Source: Persicimonas caeni
GTDB taxonomy: Bacteria > Myxococcota_A > Bradymonadia > Bradymonadales > Bradymonadaceae
Reading direction: 5' to 3'
Assembly: GCF_006517175.1 (NCBI RefSeq)
Contig: NZ_CP041186.1
Span: forward strand, 4,119,074-4,183,073
DNA length: 64,000 nt
Made by a program: the position numbers and the translations under genes. The notes below the pieces were generated by a model. That model was not told where the DNA came from and did not search any database. It saw only the letters and a program-made list of their open reading frames with translations. Positions 8,648-16,175 of this stretch are shown here, one piece after another. Positions within the stretch are counted from its first letter, which is position 1, and the number at the start of each line of letters is the position of its first letter.

Positions 8648-10144
8648 TCAGGCATCTACGCCCAGCTTGTCCATCCAGTTGGACAGCGTTTGGCGCGTCC
8701 CGAGCCCAAGAAGTTCTGTCGCGCGTTTCTTCACGCCATCAGTCTCCGCGAGTGCGCGCTGGATGTAGTGACGTTTGACTTCGTTCAAGATGTCTTCGAG
8801 GTCGAATTCATCGTCGAGAGGTCGATGGAGCAATTCCTGCTGACCCGGCTCGAAGGTCAGCAAGGATGATTCGACCATCTCGCCGCTGAGGCGCGGGCCG
8901 GACGTCATGATGTAGGCGCGCAAGAGGGTGTTTCGAAGCTCGCGAATATTGCCCGGCCAGTGGTGCCGGTGAAATGCTTTTCGGGCTGGCGTCGATAGCT
9001 CCTTGGGATCGGAGCCACCGAACTCGTCGTTGATGTCGGCCAGGATCGCATTGACCAGTGGGTCGAGATCACCCGAACGTTCACGAAGGGGAGGAATGTC
9101 GAGGATACCAACGGCAATGCGATGAAAGAGATCTTCTCGAAATCGCCCTTCATTGACTTCTCGAAATAGCGAGCGGTTCGTCGCCGCGACCACACGTACG
9201 TTGATGTCGATCTCGTCACTCGAACCCACTCGCATGACCTTGCGCTCTTGGAGAACCCGAAGCACCTTGACCTGGATCTCCAGCGGCATCTCGCCGATTT
9301 CGTCGAGGAAAATCGTACCCCCGTCGGCTTCTTCGAAGTGGCCAGTGCGGTCGACTTTAGAGCCGGTATAGGCTCCTGCGACGGCACCGAAAAACTCAGC
9401 TTCCACAAGATTGGGAGGGATTGCACCACAGTTTACAGCTACGAATGGGCCGTCTTTTCGAGGGCTCGCATGATGGATTGCTTTAGCGAGTAGTTCTTTG
9501 CCAGTTCCGCTTTCGCCCTGGATCAACACCGGTACGTGTCTCGGTGCAATCAGGCGAGCGCGCCTGAGCAACTCCTGCATCTTGCCGCATTGGTGGATAA
9601 TCGATTCGAACGCCGGATCCTCAGGGGTGGGCGCCTGAGCTGCTTCGACCAGACGTTCGTCGGCGTGGCGGGTTAGGTCGGCGATGTATTCCGCAGATAG
9701 GTGGAAGGGGACTGGGAGTACCTGCGCACCGTGGTCCTTAGAAGATTGAATAACTGTAGCGGGAAAGCGAGTCTTCGCAAGAATGATCCAGACGGCGGCC
9801 ATGACGGGTGTACCCGGGCTGACATGGAAGGTCAGATCTGGTTTGGCGTCATCGGTGCTCTCGCTGAGCACGTCTTCCAACGCGTCGGTGGCGGCACGGT
9901 AGATGCCTTCGAAATCCATGGGTGAGTCGAGGTCGATCTCAGTGCGCAGGTCGATTTCAGCACTGGTGCGCGGCGCTACCCATTCTCGATAGCGTTGACC
10001 TTGAGCATCGTCGGAGTCACACAAGAGCACAGCACGGTCGAAATCAAACGTTTCAAAGGCTTGGGCGATCGGCCCGATCCCATTCGCCTTTCCCTGCGAT
10101 GCCCGAATATCCGTAAAACCGATCCAGCAGACGAGTATTTTCAT
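8648..10144 (-). CDS. Sigma-54 activator with RtcR/CARF-like sensor domain
   Basis: A 498-aa bacterial enhancer-binding protein. Residues 1-165 resemble the RtcR-type CARF sensor (WIGFTDI near the start, HVSPGTPVMAAVW at 107-119), a Rossmann fold known to bind cyclic oligonucleotides or nucleic-acid ends. Residues 180-420 are the AAA+ domain with Walker A GESGTGKE (210-217), Walker B IFLDEIGEM (278-286) and the sigma-54 contact loop GAYTGS (257-262). This loop departs from the usual GAFTGA at two places. A Fis-type HTH ends the protein (about 470-498). No REC or GAF domain is present, so control is by ligand rather than phosphorylation. It is divergent from a gene with a sigma-54 promoter. 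Confidence 0.92.
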   Translation of the reverse strand: MKILVCWIGFTDIRASQGKANGIGPIAQAFETFDFDRAVLLCDSDDAQGQRYREWVAPRTSAEIDLRTEIDLDSPMDFEGIYRAATDALEDVLSESTDDAKPDLTFHVSPGTPVMAAVWIILAKTRFPATVIQSSKDHGAQVLPVPFHLSAEYIADLTRHADERLVEAAQAPTPEDPAFESIIHQCGKMQELLRRARLIAPRHVPVLIQGESGTGKELLAKAIHHASPRKDGPFVAVNCGAIPPNLVEAEFFGAVAGAYTGSKVDRTGHFEEADGGTIFLDEIGEMPLEIQVKVLRVLQERKVMRVGSSDEIDINVRVVAATNRSLFREVNEGRFREDLFHRIAVGILDIPPLRERSGDLDPLVNAILADINDEFGGSDPKELSTPARKAFHRHHWPGNIRELRNTLLRAYIMTSGPRLSGEMVESSLLTFEPGQQELLHRPLDDEFDLEDILNEVKRHYIQRALAETDGVKKRATELLGLGTRQTLSNWMDKLGVDA

Positions 10145-10164
10145 CGGTATCCATCCCCATGGTG

Positions 10165-10178
10165 GTAAAAGTTTTTAC
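10165..10178. promoter_or_regulatory. 14-bp palindrome, candidate enhancer site
   Basis: GTAAAA, GT, TTTTAC: a perfect inverted repeat with a two-base centre. It sits 21 bp before the activator start codon and about 75 bp upstream of the -24 element of the sigma-54 promoter on the other strand, the usual place for an enhancer-binding-protein site. Binding is inferred from position. Confidence 0.5.
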
Positions 10179-10252
10179 GTCGAACGCAAAGAACCTTACC
10201 CGATGGGCGGCGGGAGCGCCAGCTGAAGCCGCCTGGAGGGGATTTCGAGGGT

Positions 10253-10268
10253 TGGCATGGCCTTCGCA
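10253..10268 (+). promoter_or_regulatory. Sigma-54 promoter (-24/-12)
   Basis: TGGCATG-GCCT-TCGCA matches the sigma-54 consensus TGGCACG-N4-TTGCW at nearly every position, with the obligatory GG and GC separated by exactly ten bases. Predicted transcription would begin near 10279, about 37 bases before the ATG at 10316. The gene for a sigma-54 activator lies immediately divergent, which strongly supports the call. Confidence 0.72.
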
Positions 10269-10315
10269 ACATGGCTTTGGCGAGTCGATGATGAACCTGA
10301 AGCCACGGAACGAAG

Positions 10316-10642
10316 ATGCACCACTTGAAGAGAAGCCTGCGGATTTCTCGTGCGTATCGCCCGTCGTTGAATGGGAAGTACGAATTGACCAAGCACCTGC
10401 ACAAGAGGATGCACCGGCGGGGCCTGAGCCTCGATGCGGTGAGAGCCGTGCTGACCTACGGGCGCTGCGTTTACGCCAGAGGTGCCCGGGTGTTCGCCAT
10501 CGGGCGGCGAGAAGCCGAAGAGTTTGCGCACGAGGCCGACCTGGAGCCGTTTCGCGGCGTGCAGGTGGTGTGTGACTCCAGCGACAACGTGGTCATGACG
10601 GTCTACCGAAACCGTGACTTCAGCGGGCTCCGCGCGAGCTGA
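10316..10642 (+). CDS. DUF4258 family small protein
   Basis: A 108-aa protein, first gene after the sigma-54 promoter. Residues 22-105 fit DUF4258 as I remember it: HLHKRMHRRGLSLDAV, then YGRCVYARGARVFAIGRRE, ending in VVMTVYRNRDF. DUF4258 proteins are small soluble proteins often near plasmid, phage or toxin genes; their activity is not established to my knowledge. The upstream ribosome site is weak (GGAACGAAG). Co-transcription with the vWA, kinase and helicase genes suggests a role in the induced response, perhaps as a toxin-like or adaptor component. That role is a guess. Confidence 0.72.
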   Translation: MHHLKRSLRISRAYRPSLNGKYELTKHLHKRMHRRGLSLDAVRAVLTYGRCVYARGARVFAIGRREAEEFAHEADLEPFRGVQVVCDSSDNVVMTVYRNRDFSGLRAS

Positions 10643-10704
10643 CATCGACCGTTTCAATCATAGGCACTTGTACCCATACTGAAGAAACTCAATCCGAGAA
10701 AGCC

Positions 10705-11370
10705 ATGCAAGAAAAGAGCAAGTTCAACGAATTCACCGTTTCGTCCGCTCGCCAGCTCCCCGTTATTCTCCTCGCCGACGTCAGCGGAAGCATGTCCGTC
10801 GAGGGTAAGATCGACGCGCTCAACCGCTCGGTGTCCGAGATGATCGAGACCTTCGGCGACGAAGACGACCTTCGGGCCGAGATTCACGTGGCGGTCATCA
10901 CTTTCGGCGGTGAGGCGAAGTTGCACACGCCGCTGACCAGCGCCGGCGAGACTTCCTGGGAGTCGATGCACGCCGGCGGTGGTACCCCAATGGGCCAGGC
11001 TATGGAGATGGCCGCCGAGCTGATCGAAAACCGGGAGGCGATCGACAGCCACGCGTACCGGCCGACGGTGGTCTTGGTCTCCGACGGCCAGCCGACAGAT
11101 GACTGGCGTCAGGGCCTGAAGCGGCTCTCCCACGAGGGGCGCGCGAGCAAAGCCGACCGAATGGCGCTCGCCATTGGCGCCGACGCGGACGAGCAAATGC
11201 TGCGCAAGTTCCTCAACAATCCCGAGAAGCCGATTTATCGGGCCGACGATGCCAGTCGCATCAAGAACTTCTTCGACTTGGTGACGATGACCGTGACGAT
11301 GCGGTCGCGCAGCGTCAACCCGAACGAGATCCCGGAGATGGACAACCCCTTCGGCCTTGAGGAGCTCTAA
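10705..11370 (+). CDS. TerY-like von Willebrand factor A domain protein
   Basis: A 221-aa protein consisting of a single vWA domain. The metal-ion-dependent adhesion site is complete: DVSGSMS (D25, S27, S29), GGGTPMGQ (Thr near 94) and VSDGQPTDD (Asp near 127). Cytosolic TerY-like vWA proteins are known to pair with a protein kinase (and usually a PP2C phosphatase) in tellurite-resistance-type and conflict loci, where they act as metal-dependent scaffolds. Here the kinase gene follows after three bases, but no PP2C gene is seen in the window. ATG 10705 follows GAGAAAG. Confidence 0.88.
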   Translation: MQEKSKFNEFTVSSARQLPVILLADVSGSMSVEGKIDALNRSVSEMIETFGDEDDLRAEIHVAVITFGGEAKLHTPLTSAGETSWESMHAGGGTPMGQAMEMAAELIENREAIDSHAYRPTVVLVSDGQPTDDWRQGLKRLSHEGRASKADRMALAIGADADEQMLRKFLNNPEKPIYRADDASRIKNFFDLVTMTVTMRSRSVNPNEIPEMDNPFGLEEL

Positions 11371-11373
11371 GCA

Positions 11374-12813
11374 ATGAGCACGAGCGATACAGACAATATC
11401 TATCCGGAGAGCGTGGTCGACGAGAAGGGTAATACCTACGAGTTGGCCGACAAACCGCTCGGCAAGGGCGGGCAGGGGATTGTCTTTCGATCCTCGAGTA
11501 CGCCCGACGTCGTCGTGAAGTTCTGTGCCCCGCCCGGTGAGGGCGGGGAGGCCAAGACGCTCGACGAGGGGCGCCGCCGACTGCGGCGGCGCCTGGAGGA
11601 AGTTCGCACGCTTCCGCTTACCGGCCTGCCCGTGGCGAGCCCATTGGCCATGCTGCACGGCCACGTCGGCTACACCATGCGTCTCCTCGAGCAGATGGGG
11701 CCCATCGGAGGGCTCATTGCCACTGGTAGCGAGGAGAGCTTGCCACAGTTCTATCTGGACAGTGGAGGTCTTCGACGCCGGCTGGAGATCCTGTCGCAAC
11801 TCGCGTGGATCCTGGCGCGTCTCCACGCTGTGCCGCTCGTCTATGGGGACATCTCCCACAACAACGTGTTTGTGCCAGAGGCGGTCGACGCTAGCGGAGT
11901 GTGGCTGATTGACTGTGACAATCTCGACTGGCTGCCCCGCGCTTCGACGAGTGTCTACACACCATACTTTGGCGCGCCCGAGGTTGTGCAGCACGGCGCT
12001 CACGCAGACACGCTCACCGACGTCTATTCGTTTGCGATCCTCGCGTACTGGGTGCTCGTTCTAAATCATCCCTTTCTCGGCAGTGCCGTGGAGGTCAATG
12101 GATGGGATGTGACGACCACCGAGGACCTTGAGGAGAAGGCGCTCCGGGGGGAGTTGCCCTTTGTGGACGATCCGAGCGATGCCAGCAATCGAAGTGACGA
12201 GGGCGTGCCTCGCGCTTGGGTGTTGACTCGGCAGCTTCGGGAGTTGTTCGAGCGGACCTTCGTGGATGGGCGCGAAGATCGGACAGCTCGGCCGAGCATG
12301 GTCGACTTTGTCGACGCTTTTCGGCGTGCAGCAGATATGACCATCTGGTGTGACGAGTGCGGGATGACCCATTTCGTCAACGCCGATAGCTGCCCGTGGT
12401 GTCCCTCCGAAGGAAGCCAAACCGGAGTTTTGTCCATCGAGATACGGCATTGGGAGCCTCGCCTCGATGAAGAGGACTGGTCACTGCTGCGAGCATCCAA
12501 GCCGCTTTGGCGAAAGGTTGTTCAAGCCGGCAGAACGGATGTGATTACCACACATATGGTGTCGGCTGCGCCGCTAGAAGCAGCGAACGAGCCGGAACTC
12601 GAGGTGTCTGTCAGTCGTGGAGGTGTGTCTCTCTCCAATGTCAGCGATCGCGAGTTCCGCTTGGTCAGCGGTCCAGACGGTTCCGAAACACCGCTCCGGG
12701 GGGAGAAGACCCTCCCGTTGCCCAAAGGTAGGCGTGAGTGGTTTCTGCACTGCGGTCCTGCCGACGAGTCCCATCGGATTGCGTTCTTTCGATACTTCGA
12801 GCGGGGGAAGTAG
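11374..12813 (+). CDS. Hanks-type protein kinase with zinc ribbon
   Basis: A 479-aa protein. The kinase domain covers residues 20-310: glycine loop GKGGQGIVF (30-38), VVKF lysine (about 49), catalytic loop YGDISHNN (Asp near 163), metal-binding LIDCDN in place of DFG (about 182) and FGAPEV. A four-cysteine ribbon follows, CDECG and CPWC (about 326-343), as in kinases of the TerY-P type. The last 130 residues look beta-rich with short repeated strands and may be an FHA-like or other beta-sandwich; this is uncertain. It is tightly packed between the vWA gene and the helicase gene, so it is probably activated with the vWA protein and may phosphorylate components of the same operon. Confidence 0.87.
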   Translation: MSTSDTDNIYPESVVDEKGNTYELADKPLGKGGQGIVFRSSSTPDVVVKFCAPPGEGGEAKTLDEGRRRLRRRLEEVRTLPLTGLPVASPLAMLHGHVGYTMRLLEQMGPIGGLIATGSEESLPQFYLDSGGLRRRLEILSQLAWILARLHAVPLVYGDISHNNVFVPEAVDASGVWLIDCDNLDWLPRASTSVYTPYFGAPEVVQHGAHADTLTDVYSFAILAYWVLVLNHPFLGSAVEVNGWDVTTTEDLEEKALRGELPFVDDPSDASNRSDEGVPRAWVLTRQLRELFERTFVDGREDRTARPSMVDFVDAFRRAADMTIWCDECGMTHFVNADSCPWCPSEGSQTGVLSIEIRHWEPRLDEEDWSLLRASKPLWRKVVQAGRTDVITTHMVSAAPLEAANEPELEVSVSRGGVSLSNVSDREFRLVSGPDGSETPLRGEKTLPLPKGRREWFLHCGPADESHRIAFFRYFERGK

Positions 12814-12815
12814 GC

Positions 12816-15800
12816 ATGAAGATCACTCAACTCGATCATGGGCGAGTCACGCCCATACACATTTGCCGAGTCGATAATGAGCCGTTCCCTGCGGATTTGA
12901 AGCCCGGAGTCGAGGTCGAGCTCATCGCGGGCTCTCGCGACAAAACCGCGGTACTCAAACTGGGAGACGTGTTGCTCGCCGTGGAAGGTGAGCGCGGCAA
13001 TGATGGGCGTGAACTCGAACGACTTTTCGTGCGCAATCGCCCGTCGGTCACCTGGATGCTCAACCGCATCGACGACCACCGCATCATCCTGCAGGTCCAC
13101 GAGTTCCCCTATGCGCTCGAGCGCCTGGAGATGGATATTGCCGTCGACGAGGAGTCAGTCGACGCGTGTCGAAATATCCACTCTGGTTTGAGCAGTGTTG
13201 AGGAGTGTGTCAGCTGGTTGACCGACCAGTGCTTGCTCGGGCTTCAAGACGACGCTGATGACAAGGCCAGCAAAGTCGTAAGCGCCTTTTTGTCTGCCGG
13301 GGCTGAGGTCGACAGCGACGATCTCGACGCGTTTACGCTCCACGGCCGATCTGTGCGGGTATTCGTGAAGCGCGAGGAGCATCCTGACGGAGATGGACAG
13401 CGTTTGCGGGTTACGGGGGCTACCAGAACAGCCGCTTCATCAGGAACGGCAGGAGTGGCGCTCGCCCAGGGCCGCCTCGCCTTTAAAGATCACAGCGTCG
13501 CAGCGCGACAGGGGGCGAAACTGCGAGCACAACTCGAAGAGTTGACTAGCGCACGAGACAGCTTCCTGGCCTTGTGGCGCAAGTACGGCGAGATGGAGGG
13601 GGCGCTCAAGCTGGAAGATGCGCGAAAGTTTGGCGTGTTCCGCTACCATCAGTGGGGATTCGGGCAGTCAGAGTCCAAGATTCGCTTCGACTTGGAAGAC
13701 TTCGAACGGCTTCCGGATGCGATCGAGCACGTGCAAGGGAACGTGTACATCGAAGCTGCGAAATCAGCGCCGTCGATTTTGACGAACGAGGAGCTTGAAT
13801 GGGGAGGTTTCGAGCACACGCACACAACACGACCTTTTCAAGGCGAAGTGGACATCTACAGTTCGAGGCTCCGCGCCGGTCATCTTGTCTTGGAACTCCA
13901 GGACGACGATGACCTTCCTCCTGAGAAAGGCTTCCTATACGTCTCGCTGACCGGTGACTGGAAAGTATACGAGCGACGCCAAGAGGCTCAGAAGACCATT
14001 CGACAAATGTCGGGGCCGATTTCGTATCTCGGCTTGTTGCTCGAAGGAAGTGCCGTCAACACACCAGGGAAGAATACGGTCGAGTCGCTCTCACCCGCAG
14101 TACAAAAGCGTGTTTTCGGGGAGCATCCACCGACTCCCAACCAGCGCGAAGCGATACGGGCTGCACTCAATACACCAGACATCGCAGTAATCCATGGACC
14201 ACCGGGCACGGGAAAGACGACCGTTATCCGTGCCATTGTGCAGATGCTGGATGAGATCCATGGCGACGAGCCGGGCGAGCCGGTGAAGATCCTGCTGTCC
14301 GGTTTCCAGCACGACGCCGTCGAGAACGTTGTCGAGCGTATCGAGGTTCATGGTGTGCCTGCGGTCAAATTCGGCGGCCGCAATCGTCGCGATGGTTTCG
14401 CCGAGCACATGGGTCGTGTCGAGCGGACCTGCGGTGAGACTATTGCGGCCTTACGGGAGAGGCTTCCAGAGTCAACCCCGAGCGAGACGCGGCGCCACGT
14501 CGATGACATCACCGTCAACTACCTGACTGCGCCGCGGCCGCCGGCTGCTACTGCACAAATGCTCCAGCGGGTCATCGACAGTGCCGGCGATCACTTGACC
14601 ATCGAATTGCTCGATGAGATTCGAGAGCAGATTGCCGAGCTTCGTCGTCTGGCGCGTCCCTTCACGCAGGATCCCGAGCGCCAATCCCTGGTGCGAGCCG
14701 TGCGCGCTCTTAGAACGACTAACACGTCGTTTGAGGATGATGGCGCACGTAACGCCGAGAGCCTTCTTTTGCGCTTCGAGCGCCACGACGGTCCCTTCAC
14801 ACTCGGCGACGGAGAGCAAGCCTTGCTCGACGTGGCTGCAACATGGCGCAAAGGGGACGACCTCGAGTTTCTCGAGTACCTCGAAGAGATGCGGCATCAA
14901 CTTCTACTCCGTGTCGTGCCGTCCGAGGGGAGCGAACTTCGCTCTACGGTGAGGGAGGCAGTGCGGGGGCTATTGGCCAAGGTGCGAGACGAGCTCGAGG
15001 AGCGAACGCTCGAGGATATGTCCGGGATCGACGCCGTGGCTGCTGAGTTTTGCGACACGCTCGAGCGAGAGCCATACGCATACCGTCGAACCATCGAGGA
15101 GCTGACCTCCGTGAGAGGCGCGACCTGCCAGCAATCTGCCAGTCATTACCTGGCCAGACAGAAGAAGGGAGAGCCCATTAAGTATGACACGGTGATCATC
15201 GACGAGGCGGCACGTTCCACGCCGCTGGATCTACTCATTCCGATGACACAGGCCGAACGTCGTATCATTTTGGTCGGCGACCACAGGCAGCTTCCCCACA
15301 TCGTCGACCGGCACATTCAGGATGAGCTCAAAGAGATGTACGACGACGAAGAGGCCGGGCCGTCGGTGGCCGAGCGGGTCGAGCAATTCATCGAGGAGAG
15401 TCTCTTCGAGCGGCTTCGTCGCACGCTCATGGAGGCGGCGAATAGCAGATATTGCGTCACTCTCGATGAACAATATCGCATGCACCCCGAGTTGGGTGAC
15501 TTCGTGAGTCGCGAGTTCTACGAGAAGACGGAGGATCTCGAAGTTCGCTCTGGCCTCGAAAACGATGACTTCGAGCACGAACTGCCAGGCTACGAAGATG
15601 CGGTTGCCGCTTGGCTGGATGTTCCCGTGGGGCCGTTTGGCCGAGAAGTAGACGGTCAAAGTAAGTCACGCCCCGCCGAAGCAAAAATCATCGCCGAGGA
15701 GTTGAAGCGATTGATTGATGCTCCTCAGGAAAAGAATCTCTCATTCGGCGTCATCACATACTATGGGGCACAGCGCGACGAAATCTGGCAGGCGCTGTGC

Positions 15801-16175
15801 GAGCATGGACTGGCGGAGCAAGTCGAGCCGAACGAGTACCGTGTTGCTGAAGACTACCTGCGCCTGCCTGATGGGCGTGAGCGACTGCGTGTGGGGACCG
15901 TCGATGCCTTCCAGGGAAAGGAATTCGACGTCGTTTTTCTCTCCATGGTACGTAGTAACACCAAGCGCGCGAAGACTCCGCACGACTATCAGAGCAAGTA
16001 CGGCTTTCTGATGTCACCCAACCGCATGTGCGTGAGCATGAGCCGACAGCGCAAGCTCCTGATTGTGGTTGGCGACCGCAGTTTTCTTCGCGAGCCTGGA
16101 GCGGACGAAGCAATCGCTCCGCTCATAGCGTTCCACGACGACCTTTGCAGGGGGGAATATGGCTGCATCAAGTGA
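12816..16175 (+). CDS. SF1 (AAA_11/AAA_12, UPF1-like) helicase
   Basis: A 1119-aa protein. ATG 12816 has GGGGGAAG upstream and begins two bases after the kinase stop; an earlier in-frame start would overlap the kinase. The first ~450 residues are a poorly conserved region with beta-strands. The helicase follows: HGPPGTGKTT (about 463-472), DEAARSTP, VGDHRQLPHI, EQYRMHP, VDAFQGKEFDVV and a closing SMSRQRKLLIVVGD. These are motifs I, II, III, IV, V and VI of the DNA2/UPF1 superfamily. It probably unwinds or translocates on DNA or RNA fed to the McrBC-like pair downstream. No nuclease core was recognised in the N-terminal half. Confidence 0.9.
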   Translation: MKITQLDHGRVTPIHICRVDNEPFPADLKPGVEVELIAGSRDKTAVLKLGDVLLAVEGERGNDGRELERLFVRNRPSVTWMLNRIDDHRIILQVHEFPYALERLEMDIAVDEESVDACRNIHSGLSSVEECVSWLTDQCLLGLQDDADDKASKVVSAFLSAGAEVDSDDLDAFTLHGRSVRVFVKREEHPDGDGQRLRVTGATRTAASSGTAGVALAQGRLAFKDHSVAARQGAKLRAQLEELTSARDSFLALWRKYGEMEGALKLEDARKFGVFRYHQWGFGQSESKIRFDLEDFERLPDAIEHVQGNVYIEAAKSAPSILTNEELEWGGFEHTHTTRPFQGEVDIYSSRLRAGHLVLELQDDDDLPPEKGFLYVSLTGDWKVYERRQEAQKTIRQMSGPISYLGLLLEGSAVNTPGKNTVESLSPAVQKRVFGEHPPTPNQREAIRAALNTPDIAVIHGPPGTGKTTVIRAIVQMLDEIHGDEPGEPVKILLSGFQHDAVENVVERIEVHGVPAVKFGGRNRRDGFAEHMGRVERTCGETIAALRERLPESTPSETRRHVDDITVNYLTAPRPPAATAQMLQRVIDSAGDHLTIELLDEIREQIAELRRLARPFTQDPERQSLVRAVRALRTTNTSFEDDGARNAESLLLRFERHDGPFTLGDGEQALLDVAATWRKGDDLEFLEYLEEMRHQLLLRVVPSEGSELRSTVREAVRGLLAKVRDELEERTLEDMSGIDAVAAEFCDTLEREPYAYRRTIEELTSVRGATCQQSASHYLARQKKGEPIKYDTVIIDEAARSTPLDLLIPMTQAERRIILVGDHRQLPHIVDRHIQDELKEMYDDEEAGPSVAERVEQFIEESLFERLRRTLMEAANSRYCVTLDEQYRMHPELGDFVSREFYEKTEDLEVRSGLENDDFEHELPGYEDAVAAWLDVPVGPFGREVDGQSKSRPAEAKIIAEELKRLIDAPQEKNLSFGVITYYGAQRDEIWQALCEHGLAEQVEPNEYRVAEDYLRLPDGRERLRVGTVDAFQGKEFDVVFLSMVRSNTKRAKTPHDYQSKYGFLMSPNRMCVSMSRQRKLLIVVGDRSFLREPGADEAIAPLIAFHDDLCRGEYGCIK

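Noticed and set aside
10654-12003. 449-codon minus-strand open frame
   Set aside because: Antisense to the vWA and kinase genes with complete catalytic motifs; no ribosome site or recognisable domain.
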